Of a stretch of 64,000 bases of DNA, positions 34,322 to 45,062 are shown piece after piece. Each line of letters opens with the position of its first letter. Position 1 is the first letter of the stretch. Made by a program: the position numbers and the translations under genes. Under the pieces are notes generated by a model. That model had not been told where the DNA came from and ran no database searches. It saw only the letters and a program-made list of their open reading frames with translations. Origin of the DNA: Heliocidaris tuberculata (lineage: Eukaryota > Echinodermata > Echinoidea > Camarodonta > Echinometridae); contig CM046850.1 of NCBI GenBank assembly GCA_025618425.1, positions 25,863,205 to 25,927,204 of the forward strand. The letters run 5' to 3'.

Positions 34322-35263
34322 GGTTTTCCCACCCATTTTCGTCACCATTTCATTCAATGTATAAAAAAAAAGGTGTTTTCAATTTAATCCTGAACACTGT
34401 GGAATGTGCGAATGCTCGTATCAATTTCGTTTTTGGTCGATTAATTTTGAAACATTGTCATTCAATGTCGTGCTTTGAGACCCGTTTTCGTCAATTGCAA
34501 TTTAAAATTAGTCGATCACAGTAGCTGAGCACGAGACAGCAAATCAATGTCATCTATTGGCTTTCATTTTCGCCAAAGTTTCACTCAAAACCGTCTTCCA
34601 GATATAAGGAAGGTGTCGATGATCTGGGTACTGTCTTCCCTTGCTGTTTTCGTCTCCAGCCAAGTCTTCCTTGTTTGTGTGTGATTGCAAGACAATGAAT
34701 ACATATTATTTTAACGGGTAAAAAATATCACTAGAAAGTTTTTAAAAAGCTTAAATACCTAAGGTTTACCCTACATACAAAGGCCTATATACTACTTGAC
34801 GAATAGACCGGTTTACTAAGTTATTCAAATTTATGGATGTTTCTTTCCGGAGGACCTAGTGACCAGGTATTCCACCAACCTGTTATTAATAAATGGACTA
34901 CAATACTAGGAATCCAGTTTGCATACATTACTTGTTGCTATGTCGGGCAAGCATCGGGCAAGCTTTCAGGTTGTCAAGAACAACCTTTGTTTAAAAAGCA
35001 TGCATAAAATTTGAATACGTATGTTAGTAAACCGGCCTATTTGATCCTAACATTCCTAACTCTCTTAGCGGCAGAGACGAATTTCAGTGACAATTGACGA
35101 ATTTGAATGCTCAATTCTTAAATTTGATTGACAAAAAACGAATATAAATGACAATTTGACGAAATCGAACTTAGGATTTGAACGCAGTAAGCTTCTCGGG
35201 ACGAAATTGAATTGAAAATTGATGAAATTGAATGAAGAGGTGACGAAGATGGGCGGAAAAACC
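34322..35263. mobile_element. Inverted-repeat element of about 0.94 kb
   Basis: GGTTTTCCCACCCATTTTCG...TTTCATTCAAT on the left matches the complement of the right end (GGTTTTTCCGCCCATCTTCG). The next 100 bp are AATTTCG/CGAAATT-rich on both sides. No open frame. A second element is nested inside. Confidence 0.75.
34802..35042. mobile_element. 241-bp MITE nested in the 34.3 kb element
   Basis: Left AATAGACCGGTTTACTAAG and right complement AATAGGCCGGTTTACTAAC. Arms go on to TCAAATTTATG. Non-coding. Confidence 0.8.
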
Positions 35264-35744
35264 TATATTAAATATTCCGTACATCTGTCTATAAATGTAT
35301 AACAAAAAACAATCATTGCTTCCCAATCCGATGCCCCATGAAGCTTAGATGCATCTGATTTTAAAATCAATGCCCTTGGTTTTTTTGGCGTCTCCCCCCC
35401 CCCCCCAAAAAAAAATAACAGATCCTTCACAAACGACAAGGGAAAATTTCAGAATTTAGTTCTGTTTAATAAGACCCCAAAAAGCACGTTCTGGGGAGTG
35501 GCAGCGAATCAGTAAATCAATACTCTGTCAACGATTCACGACCAGTCCTTTTATTGTGGATAGGCAGTAGCGTAGATTCGAGGGCGGGGGGCAAGCCCCC
35601 AATCGAAAGCGAAAAAAGTGAAAAAGAGAGGAGCGGAAATGATCGTGAAAACTAGATGATAGGACCCCTCCCACAAACTCAACCTTATCGGCGGCCTCGT
35701 AAATTCGCATTTCATCTACCTAGCAAGATCGGTGCCCTCATGAC

Positions 35745-36228
35745 CAGGCGCGCCGGAAGCAATTCTGGATTGGGGGGGGGGGGGGGGCAAACAACCCAGG
35801 GGGCTCACTATTTTGGAGGGGGAGGGGGCTCATGTCAAAAATTTTCGGAGGTGACCAGAGGTGTACGCAGAATTTTTTTTTTGGGGGGGGGACAAGACGC
35901 GTAAAAATTTTCGAAGAAACTCGAAAGTGAGATAGCGAAGCAACAGAGCTGGTTACGAGCACTGGCGTAAATCACACATATAATCTTTTATTTTGCGAGC
36001 GAGCGAAGCGAGCAAGCGAAAAATAACCACTTTTCTAAGTTATATACAATATTTTCATTCCAACTCTTCTTCTTTTTCTTCTTCTTCTTCCTCTCCCTTT
36101 TTTTTTTTTTTTTTTTTTTGGGGGGGGCGAAAATGCATTTTGCCCCCCCCCCACTTTTTCGTTTGGGGGGGCGACTACCCCCCCCCCCTGCCCCCCCCCC
36201 CCCCCCCCCCCCGCTTCCGGCGCCTATG
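35745..36228. mobile_element. hAT-type MITE, 8-bp duplication CTCATGAC
   Basis: Ends CAGGCGCGCCGGAAGC and, inverted, CATAGGCGCCGGAAGC. CTCATGAC flanks both sides exactly (35737-35744, 36229-36236). Interior holds G-, T- and C-runs and a CTTCTT tract. Nearly the same sequence as 41905-42362. Confidence 0.9.
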
Positions 36229-36522
36229 CTCATGACCCAATTGCTCCTAAATGACTTAGATGGATCTGACGAAACAATAAAGAAAAGTGAATGACTGGGT
36301 CCAAGCAACCCATTTGTGGCACTCATATGCTAATGGCGTATAAATGAGATCTTTTATCTAATCATCAATGCATGTCTCTTCGCGCTTCGTCAATTTGCAC
36401 ACACCATTTTTGTTCATGCATGTACAAGCATTTGATAATTCAAATCGTTTCTGACAAGTAACTTGCGTCGTCGGTTAGATGTTAAAACAATCCTTCCTTT
36501 TTTGGAGAATTATGCTTTTCCT

Positions 36523-36871
36523 CCGTGGCATAGCTACAGGGGCACAGAGAGTCACGTGCCCAAAATGGAAATGGGGGGGGGGGGGGGGAGAGGAGGAACA
36601 AATGTAAAAGGAAAGGAGGAATGCAACGTGATAATAAGATGATACAATCTCCTCCTAAATCTTCCCCTCTCTGCACTCAAAAGGCCAACATTTCGCAATC
36701 CTATTTTCCGCCCACATGACAGGGTGGCTGCACACTGCTGCGCTGCAATAAAATAATATGCTCGTTCGCATGCTCAACCCACGTACAGCCCCACTTAAAA
36801 AAAAAAAACGCCCAGCGGCTCCTGCACGACACCACTTGCCCCTCACTGATCGGGCCCGTGCTACGCCACTG
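36523..36871. mobile_element. hAT-like element, CGTGGCATAGC ends
   Basis: CCGTGGCATAGCTACAGG on the left and GTGCTACGCCACTG on the right are inverted partners. Interior has a G-run and an A-run. The duplication is not clean, so this copy is older or trimmed. Confidence 0.55.
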
Positions 36872-38321
36872 CTCCTACTAGGCTTGTAAGTTCAATTTTT
36901 AATTAATCATCCATCAAACAAACGAACAGACAGCAGAGGTATGACAATGTGGTGTCTGAACAGCCTCGTGGAATGTATACGGTTTTCATGGCAACACCTG
37001 GTTGTTTGTTTAGGAACACATGGATTTATTTCTAATTGAGGTATATCGGAATAATGACGTTGACTAATCTAATCTAATCATGGGAAATGGCGGTCAAGGT
37101 ACGATTTGATTATACTCAGGGGCACCGCTAGACAATTTTACTGGAAAAGGGTGTCAACATCCCACATCATCATTATTTAGAGATTCAACACCCGTCCCAC
37201 CCCCTGACGAGCTTTATTTTATTTTTCATTTTTTTGTTTTTATTTTTTTCCTTTTTCTTTTTGCTTGCTGGTGGCAGCTATTACCGATTTGGCTTAGATA
37301 GCGATGCGGATTTTGTAATTTTACCCACCATGTCCACAGTCTTGTAAATATGTATTATCAGTGGTGTAGTTTCCATTGATTGAGGGGCATGTGCCCCGCA
37401 CCGCCCCCCCCCCACATTACCCCATTTACACAGCCAAAATTGTTCACCACGTGATATTTTGAAAATTTTATTGCCTCTCTACTTCGACTGAGTGGCAAGT
37501 GCCCCTTTTTCCTCCCACTGCCAACGCGCTAATCCATTTATTAATTTTACCCAAAATCATGAAAATTGTTCCCCGAAAGAGTACTTAGTTTGATGAAATT
37601 ACCTACATGTAGATATCATGAACTGAACTATACATATAGATGTCATGCGTGATATCTATATGATGAAATTAATCACGGTGTGAATGTTATGAATGTTATT
37701 GCATTGCCTGCCCTGTAGATGTCATGCGTTATTGTTCCAATACTAATTTCATTTAATTGCACAGGAACGACTGATTAGCAAGCTGAACAACACGCTTGAT
37801 TGAGTATGATATGCAGATATGCATGAAGTGGCCAGTATTTCATTTCATATAATCTGCAAGAGTGTTTTTGTATGCGCTTTTGTCATCCTCCACACAGTTG
37901 AAATTGATTGATTTGATTAATGATCTTGACAATACCAGCTGGGGTATAACATGTTAAGCGGAATGGCAGGGGGGGGGGGGGTAGTTGTTGCACCCCTACC
38001 CACCCCACGCCCTTCCCAATATTCAAGCGATAAAAACATTCTACTAAATCCCAAGCCTCCAGTGATTTTATTTTTGGGGTGGGGTCTTTATGTATATAAG
38101 AAATTTAATCCATCAGTTTAAAAATTGATACCTGTGTCGTATTTCGAAAAAAAAAAAATGAATGTAATCAACGTTAATGTAACAGGTACGATAATCAAGT
38201 AAATCAAGATCAAATTGTCAGGCAGCAGAACCACAGAAGGAATTTAAGGGAAATAAGACAGCTTGAAACATTTATCTTTGTTGATTTATATAACAAAACT
38301 CTATATGATTACTTGATATAT
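36872..38321. other. Non-coding stretch downstream of the ankyrin gene
   Basis: Contains possible GC-rich repeat ends at about 37122 and 37360-37410 and a G-run at 37970. Below 38322 it includes the 3' end of the ankyrin gene. I find no exact AATAAA close to the stop; TATAAA at about 38283-38288 (minus) is the nearest variant. Confidence 0.4.
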
Positions 38322-40997
38322 TTAGCTCTTGCTTGGTGTATTTGAATTCGAGTTAGGCTTACGTTTGGACTTCTTGGGTGCCTTTTCGTAAGACGGACCG
38401 GCAAGTTTTCCCCCATCGTCTACTTTACTCAATTTTGGCTCCTCTTCCACAACGACCTTTAACCTAGAAGCTTGGATATTCGTATACTGCGGATCGGAGC
38501 AGACGTTTGGACGGATGATCCGACCCGATTTGGTTTCGTAAACCGGTCGGTCTTCCTTTTTCACCTTGACTTTCTTTTTCTTTCGCGTCTTTCCAGACCT
38601 CAAAGCAGCTTCATCGGCTTCCTCCTGGAGCTTGATCATGTCTGGAGGGGGGCGAATCCACACCCCTCTTCTGACCGATGAATCCGTTGTTGCAATGGAC
38701 ACGTTGTCACCTTCGCTGGTCGCCCTACTCGAGACGGACTGCATCGATCCCGTGCTCTTCACCGTAGCTGGCCTCGATGCATCTACCGTGGACGTGGAGC
38801 TCGACTTCCGTTTCGTAGAGGACGCGTTACTCTGCAGGGAAACCGAAGATTTTGTCGTGTCGTGTGTCTTCTGGGACTGGCGTGATTCCACTACTCTTTC
38901 CTTGGATACCATCTTGCGCGGTGAGTCTTCGTGCTTTGGGGAATTTTCGACCACTTTGGTTTCCCTTGACTGGACAGGTACCGATTCTTTCTTGATAACC
39001 TCCTCGTGGATTTGCTTCGTAACAACTGTCTCTGTTTTCTGTGACTTTACGGTTTCATCGACGGATTCTCTCTTATTATCACGCTCTTCTTTCTTCGGCG
39101 ACTTTTTCTTTTGAACAGTGACCTCCTCTGTAACTGTTCTTGTTTGTGGCGTTATTTCATTCCTGTTTTCTGTGATGATTTTGCGTTCCTCCGTTTTAAC
39201 GACTTTTCCGTTGCTCACTAAAGGCTGTGCTTGATGTACCTCAGTTACGGTTGATGCAAGTATCGACGGTTCAACTATTTCTCTTTGCTCGTATTTCTCA
39301 TTCTTTTCAACAATTCTCTTCGAGGAAGTCAAAGGCTTTTCTTTCTGTTCCTCTGTTACAGTAGAGGTAATAGTTTTGGATTCAGTTCTGTTTACTTCAT
39401 TGGGCCGCTCTTTTCCCTTTTTGCCTTTCTTAAACTTTTTCTCAGCTTTGATCACCATAGCAATATCTTTCTTTTGTTCTATAGTCTCGGTTTGGGAGTT
39501 CGTAATTTCAGTTGTTGATATTACCTCCGCATCAGGTTTCTTCTCTTCTGATTTCTTTTTGAATTTTTTCTCCGCTTTGATCACTGTGGCGATATCTTTC
39601 TTTTGTTTCCTGGTCTCTGTTTCGGAGTCCATAATTTCAGTTGTTGATATTACCTCCGCATCAGTCTTTTTCTCATCAGACTTCTTCTTCACCTTTTTCT
39701 CCGCTTTTCTAGTGGTATCTTTTATCTCTTCCTTGGTCTTGGTCTGAGAATTTTCAGTGGTTGATATTACTTCCGATTCGATCTTCTTCTCAACTGACAT
39801 TTCCTCAACTCTCGAAGAGGCCTCCGTCTTTTTCGATGGCACGGCAACCACGACATTATCACTTTTCCGCTCTGGAGAAGGGGATACATTGGCTGGGCGA
39901 CGTTGAACTTTGGCCGATGTCGAAGGTCTGGCTGTCACGGCTGAGTTTATGGCTTTTTGTTCTTTCTTTGCTTCATCGGCGATCTCCTCACCCCCCGACC
40001 CTCGTCTTGAATTACTGCGCTCTCTTCGCTCCGGGTCCATCTTTAAGAACAACTGAGTGTCCGCGGGACTTTCTTTCTTCGGTTGCACCTCTGGAGGATC
40101 AGTGCGTTCTTCTTTGCTTTCCGTTTTCTCACTGCTCTCAACTTTGTCATCTTTACGTGGTGACTGGTCATCTTTGTCTTCAGCAGGTTGTTCCTCGGCT
40201 TTGGATTCTGATGGTTTTTCATCTGTCTTTTTTGGACCCTTTGGTTTCTTTTTCGCTTTTTCCTTCCATTTCATTGAAGACCTCTGCATAATGTTTGGTT
40301 CCATTGAATTGTCGCGGTAACCCTTGAACAGCTCACCCCATTTATCTTCAGGTTTCTTCACATCTTCATCTTGACACTCCTCCGGTAGGTGTTTCTTGAA
40401 GAAGCTTGGTATAGCTTCATGCCGAGCATTACCTTCCCGTACAAGTATTTCACAGATTTCGGTATTCTGCTGCTTGGCAGCAACCAAGAGCGGCGTCTTG
40501 TCCTCAAAGTTCTTCATGTCAGTGTTCACCTTTGGCTTGTTTTCTGGATTGAAAAACACGCGTACTGCCTCGACATTATCCATCATGACAGCATGCATGA
40601 GAGCGGTGTTACCGTTCTCATCCATGCGGTTGGCGTCGACCTTGTTGGCCGACAGGATGAGCTCAACCATTTCTTCCTTCTCGTTCTCCATGCAGGCTGT
40701 CATCAGCGCTGTCCTGCCGTGTCGGTCTGTCAGGTTGACATCGGCGCCGTTGTCGAGTAGGAGTTTGCCGATGGCTTCCCGACTCGACTTGTCGCTCCCG
40801 AAGCACGCCCTGATGATCGGCGTCCGTTGTAAAGAATCCTGGATATTGACGTTGACGCCATCCTCCTCGATGAGTCGACGGACAGCGTCGACGTCTTCAT
40901 TGCCGACGGCGCGCACGAGGTCGCGCTCCTTCGCGTTGAGGGGTTTGTCTGCCATGCTGTCTGGTGAGGTATGTGGCAGTTCGTTATCTATGGCCAT
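38322..40997 (-). CDS. Ankyrin-repeat protein with long charged tail
   Basis: Single 891-codon exon. Residues about 20-200 form four to five ankyrin repeats, with clear cores such as DRHGRTALMTACMENEKEEM, DENGNTALMHAVMMDN and EDKTPLLVAAKQQN. Residues 200-760 are K/E/S/T-rich and predicted disordered. Within them a unit of 42-43 residues (EVISTTEI...AEKKFKK) is repeated at least twice near residues 440-540. The C-terminus has WIRPPPDMIKLQEEADEAA, a basic KTRKKKKVKVKK run and ETKSGRIIRPN, which may be a conserved motif or nuclear signal. I do not recognise an orthologue, and no catalytic domain is seen. Probably a scaffold or cytoskeletal/nuclear adaptor, by inference only. The length and periodic coding bias make the reading frame convincing. 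Confidence 0.9.
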   Translation of the reverse strand: MAIDNELPHTSPDSMADKPLNAKERDLVRAVGNEDVDAVRRLIEEDGVNVNIQDSLQRTPIIRACFGSDKSSREAIGKLLLDNGADVNLTDRHGRTALMTACMENEKEEMVELILSANKVDANRMDENGNTALMHAVMMDNVEAVRVFFNPENKPKVNTDMKNFEDKTPLLVAAKQQNTEICEILVREGNARHEAIPSFFKKHLPEECQDEDVKKPEDKWGELFKGYRDNSMEPNIMQRSSMKWKEKAKKKPKGPKKTDEKPSESKAEEQPAEDKDDQSPRKDDKVESSEKTESKEERTDPPEVQPKKESPADTQLFLKMDPERRERSNSRRGSGGEEIADEAKKEQKAINSAVTARPSTSAKVQRRPANVSPSPERKSDNVVVAVPSKKTEASSRVEEMSVEKKIESEVISTTENSQTKTKEEIKDTTRKAEKKVKKKSDEKKTDAEVISTTEIMDSETETRKQKKDIATVIKAEKKFKKKSEEKKPDAEVISTTEITNSQTETIEQKKDIAMVIKAEKKFKKGKKGKERPNEVNRTESKTITSTVTEEQKEKPLTSSKRIVEKNEKYEQREIVEPSILASTVTEVHQAQPLVSNGKVVKTEERKIITENRNEITPQTRTVTEEVTVQKKKSPKKEERDNKRESVDETVKSQKTETVVTKQIHEEVIKKESVPVQSRETKVVENSPKHEDSPRKMVSKERVVESRQSQKTHDTTKSSVSLQSNASSTKRKSSSTSTVDASRPATVKSTGSMQSVSSRATSEGDNVSIATTDSSVRRGVWIRPPPDMIKLQEEADEAALRSGKTRKKKKVKVKKEDRPVYETKSGRIIRPNVCSDPQYTNIQASRLKVVVEEEPKLSKVDDGGKLAGPSYEKAPKKSKRKPNSNSNTPSKS

Positions 40998-41053
40998 CCC
41001 CGCCTAGTGTTGGAGTCCAGCTGCATTTTCCATGACGAGGGGCAACTCGTAAA
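40998..41053 (-). other. Probable 5' UTR exon part, ankyrin gene
   Basis: On the minus strand CTCCAATACAG at 41054-41064 is a fair splice acceptor before TTTACGAG. This suggests that the coding exon carries 56 nt of leader and that one or more 5' UTR exons lie further right. Confidence 0.4.
41004..41033 (-). promoter_or_regulatory. Upstream ORF of 9 codons before the ankyrin gene
   Basis: ATG at 41033-41031 opens MENAAGLQH and stops at TAG 41006-41004, six bases before the main ATG (40997). Such a short uORF usually lowers translation of the main frame. Its use depends on the transcript start, which is not visible. Confidence 0.5.
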
Positions 41054-41361
41054 CTGTATTGGAGACAAGAAAATATACATTTCAATGCAATTCCAGTTAC
41101 TTGTCGAATGGAAATTCATTTTGCTCAAATTTTACATAGAAACGTATATCATATACATGTAACTTTACAAACACATAAAGATGCAGCATGACACAAACAT
41201 TCTTCAGTATTTGTTCAACGGCTTGCATGACTATGTAGAGGAATAAGTAAATCTTCGACATGATCCGGGAAACTTACAGAAAGAAAGAAAAACATAAAAA
41301 TCAGGTCGTATTTTGATAGTATGTGCGGATGGAAAAAAAAGGGAACATGCAAGAACAATTA

Positions 41362-41627
41362 TTAAAGGGAAAGTCCACAGTGATCAGTGAAGGTTTGAAC
41401 AAAATACGCAAATTATGAATTTTAGAAGGTGTAATCAATCAAACACAAATTGGGAAATCTATGACAATTGGCAGTTGGCAATTTGTGTTTGATTGATGGC
41501 AACTTCAAAAATTAATAACTTTCTAATTTCTTATTAGGGATTTTGCTCAAACCTTTAGTGATCTGTTTCCTTAATATTTCTGCTTCTTTTAAAACCAACT
41601 TGTAACCAGGGTGGACTTTCCCTTCAA
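41362..41627. mobile_element. TTAA foldback MITE, 266 bp
   Basis: Left TTAAAGGGAAAGTCCAC and right GTGGACTTTCCCTTCAA are inverted partners. The internal pair CAAACACAAATTG/CAATTTGTGTTTG also folds back. Same layout as 63373-63964. Confidence 0.8.
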
Positions 41628-41658
41628 TGGCATTTATTTGAATATTTATATCTTAAAA

Positions 41659-41659
<1 letters not shown>

Positions 41660-41698
<39 letters not shown>
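41660..41698 (+). repeat. Uninterrupted G39 tract
   Basis: Thirty-nine consecutive G between TTAAAAC and AGAGAGAC. Strong G-quadruplex potential, and also a common site for sequencing length error. Confidence 0.9.
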
Positions 41699-41699
<1 letters not shown>

Positions 41700-41904
41700 G
41701 AGAGACTTTTAACATGTCGAAATTTTTAACTTCTAGGTATATTTAGTTTTATATGATATTATATGATATTCTTATAATGAAATTGTTATTCTTATAAATA
41801 CTAAACCACTACACAGCATGTTGCGCTGTAGGACGATCCCTTGGCAAAGCTGTTTACCGGACTAGAACATTCGGTATAATTATATACTGAAGAGAGAGTG
41901 AGAG

Positions 41905-42362
41905 CAGGCGCGCCGGAAGCAATTCTGGATTGGGGGGGGGGGCAAACAACCCAGGGGGCTCACTATTTTGGAGGGGGAGGGGGCTCATGTTAAAAATTTT
42001 CGGAGGTGACCAGAGGTATACGCAAAATTTTTTTTTTGGGGGGGGGGGACAAGACGCGTAAAACAGAGCTGGTTACGAGCACTGGCGTAAATCACACATA
42101 TAATCTTTTATTTTGCGAGCGAGCGAAAAATAACCACTTTTCTAAGTTATATACAATATTTTCATTCCAACTCTTCTTCTTTTTCTTCTTCTTCTTCTTC
42201 CTCTCCCTTTTTTTTTTTTTTTTTTTGGGGGGGGGCTTTTTTTGGGGGGCGAAAATGCATTTCCCCCCCCCCCCGGGCTTCCCGCCCCCTTTTTTCGTTT
42301 GGGGGGGGCGACTGCCCCCCTGCCCCCCCCCCCCCCCCCCCCCCCCGCTTCCGGCGCCTATA
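41905..42362. mobile_element. hAT-type MITE, 8-bp duplication AGTGAGAG
   Basis: Second copy of the 35745-36228 element. Ends CAGGCGCGCCGGAAGC and, inverted, TATAGGCGCCGGAAGC. AGTGAGAG flanks both sides exactly (41897-41904, 42363-42370). It lacks about 35 bp present in the first copy after GACAAGACGCGTAAAA. Confidence 0.9.
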
Positions 42363-42370
<8 letters not shown>

Positions 42371-42402
<32 letters not shown>

Positions 42403-43272
42403 TGATATAAATTGCTTGGAATTCTAGCATAGAAAAATTGAGCCCATAGACAACAATCGATACTGTACAAGATCAGTCTCGCTTTGAAATGTGCACGTTT
42501 ATACCCCGCCTAGCTGAAGGACATTCTTGTAAAAACTATTGTCATATATTTCATCAAAAACATAAACAAGTATAACTTTTTCTGAAGAATAATGAACTTA
42601 TTGTAGGGCCTTATTAATGTATTTTCGCAGTGCATTCTATGAGAATGTTCTATTCAATTATGTACAAACAAGGCTTGGCAAGACAATAGGTCTCAAACAA
42701 TTACAATTGTTCGAAAGTACTTATCGGATTATTAAAATTTTCGAATTAATTCAATAAATGATTCATATACTCTTAGACATTTGCTTCTTGTTCCAGAATC
42801 AGAAAATGATTCATACTTACGAAGAAAAAAAAACAAACAAATAATATACTAGTATATAACACGTGAGCAGTATTAACGTTTTTAGCATACATTAGTAAGA
42901 AACAAAAAGGTTTGACAGGAGAAAAAGAACGCAAAGAGGCATGAAAATCAACTCCCCATTACCACCTTAGTTTGTTACTCCGCGATCAAGCGATCATTTT
43001 AGTGGAGAAAAAACCCAAAACCCCAATCACATCGAACATGAAACTATTGAATAATAATACGAAATAACAATTATTCATGAACGCCCCTATCTAAAGTGCC
43101 GGAGCTGAATGAAAATCGAGAAAATAATATTTTATGAATAAAGGTTTAATCTGTCTCCTTTTTTGATAGTGATGCATATCAGCGCCCACGTCAAGAAGAA
43201 AAACTGGCATGTTCCCATCACAGCGGCTAATATAATCGTCTAATTATGTTGCGATGCTTATGATAATGTAAA
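42371..43272. other. Non-coding stretch
   Basis: Starts with an (AG)n run. The rest is AT-rich with no gene, RNA or delimited element that I can see. Confidence 0.5.
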
Positions 43273-43588
43273 CAGTGGCGGATCTACGGGGGGGGGGGGG
43301 GGGTTTAGGGGGTTAAACCCCCCCCCCCCCTTTGGGCTGCCAAGTAAACATTTAATGTGCATAGGAAAACAAAAAAGAAAAAAATAGAGCATGCAAGTAT
43401 GCTTAAAATTGCAAGCTGGCAACCCTAAAAATGAAAAATCTCCCTACTGTGGGAGGGGGGTATCCCCCCTCCCACACCCTCCCCCCCCTCGCTCGCTTCG
43501 CTCGCTCGGGCTCGGTCGCTACGCTCCCTCGCAATACCCAGCTCAGCCCCTCAAACCCCCCCTTGGAAAAGAGCTAGATCCGCCCCTG
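43273..43588. mobile_element. hAT-like GC-rich element, CAGTGGCGGATCTA ends
   Basis: CAGTGGCGGATCTA at the left and TAGATCCGCCCCTG at the right are inverted partners. Interior shares GAGCATGCAAGTATGC and CTCGCTCGCTTCGCTCGCT with 26960-27394. Flanks share only GTAAA. Confidence 0.75.
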
Positions 43589-43837
43589 GTAAATATTCTA
43601 ATACAAAAAATTGCAGTTTCAAAAGCTTACTGCGTATGATTTGATTAATTTAAAGAAAAGTTAAATGATGAATATTCAACATAATTCCACATATACTGAA
43701 GAAAAAGGCATTTGTAATTTGACAGGAATCACAGGAGTGATGAGACCGCACTAATTCAATAATTTATGATAGGGATGTGATAAAAATAGATGTTGTGATA
43801 GGGATGTATTAAAAATAGATAGTTGATGAAATTGCCC

Positions 43838-44350
43838 TTCGGCCTCTCATTTTCTCTTAACCTCCTCCCCTTTCCCCGCCCCCTCTCTCTCCTCTTTCTC
43901 ACTATCTCTCTTTCTCTCTCTTCTTCTTCTTATCTCTCTCTCTCTTCTTCTTCTTCTTCTTATCTCTCTCTTTCTCTTCTTCTTCTTCTTCTTCTTATCT
44001 TCTCTCTCTCTCTCTTCTTCTTCTTCTTCTTATCTCTCTCTCTTCTTCTTCCCTCTCTCTTCTTTTTCTTATCTCTCTCTCTTCTTCTTCTTATATCTCT
44101 CTCCTCCTTCTTCTTATCTCTCTCTCTCTCTCTCTCTCCTTCTTCTTCTTATCTCTTTCTCTTTCTCTCTCTTCTTCTTCTTCTTCTTCTCCTCTCTTTT
44201 TGACTTCCTCTGTTTGTTTGTAATTGCACTGTATTATTCTCTCTTCTCCCTCTCACAGTGCCAATGCTTACTTTTCCTTCCCGTTCTGTCTTTCAACATC
44301 TCACCCCCTCTCTTTCTTTCTTTCTCTCTCTCTCTCTCTCTCTCTCTAAA
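43838..44350 (+). repeat. 0.5 kb polypyrimidine tract (CTT/CT)n
   Basis: Alternating TTCTTC and TCTCTC blocks with rare interruptions. Any open frame through it is low-complexity and not a gene. Purine/pyrimidine strand asymmetry is almost complete, so triplex potential is high. Confidence 0.95.
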
Positions 44351-44760
44351 CGCACACAATTCATGCGTATGGCTGCTTCATATGATAGTTATATTGTACA
44401 TCAATAATAAACGAATAAAACATGACTCGGTATTATATGACATTTCTCTGGCGGGTGAATCATTTCATGAAATTGTCCACAATATATAGTTGCCAAGTGT
44501 AGTTAACGGGGGTGAATAAGTCTGCAAGGCCACATTGCGCATTTCATTAAAAAATGGCATTCATTATGATAGCAATATTGGTGTTGCGGTGAGTATTCCA
44601 CGCAGTTTGGTCACAAAAATCATTGTTTTTTTTTTCAATAAAAATGCTTCATATGTAAATAGCTGTGAAAACTGGGTACATAACTGAAATGAATCAATAT
44701 ATATAGTGCAAGGAAGGCACCATAAAAAAAATAAAATAAAAACACCACCAAACATTAGGA

Positions 44761-45054
44761 CAGGGGCAGATCCAGGATTTTGTATGGGGGGGGGGCACAC
44801 AAATGCAGGTTTGTCATTTTTTGGAAACTGCTTGGAGGGAGACCAGTATTTTTTTGGTCTCGTCAGCTCTCGAAAAGTCGCTCAGTGGGGGGGGGGGGGT
44901 ATGGGGGTTCAGTTCCCCTCCATAATTCTCTGACAAGCAAAAAAAAAAAAGTTTTTTGTTCTAAAAAGGGGGGCACAATGCATACTTTTCTTCCAAAGGG
45001 GTGGGAGGGGGGGGGGGGGGCACGGGCCTAGTGTTCCCCCCTAAATCCGCCACT
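44761..45054. mobile_element. hAT-type MITE, 8-bp duplication CATTAGGA
   Basis: CAGGGGCAGATCCAGG and the inverted right end CAGTGGCGGATTTAGG. CATTAGGA flanks both sides exactly (44753-44760, 45055-45062). Contains two long G-runs and TCTCTGACAAGCAAAAAA, also found inverted in the 53559 copy. Confidence 0.9.
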
Positions 45055-45062
45055 GCATTAGG

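Noticed and set aside
38566..40291. Several plus-strand frames of 120-203 codons opposite the ankyrin gene
   Set aside because: They are antisense shadows of a biased, K/E-rich reading frame; none has a domain.
43823..44203. 126-codon frame rich in S and L
   Set aside because: It is a translation of a polypyrimidine tract, not a gene.
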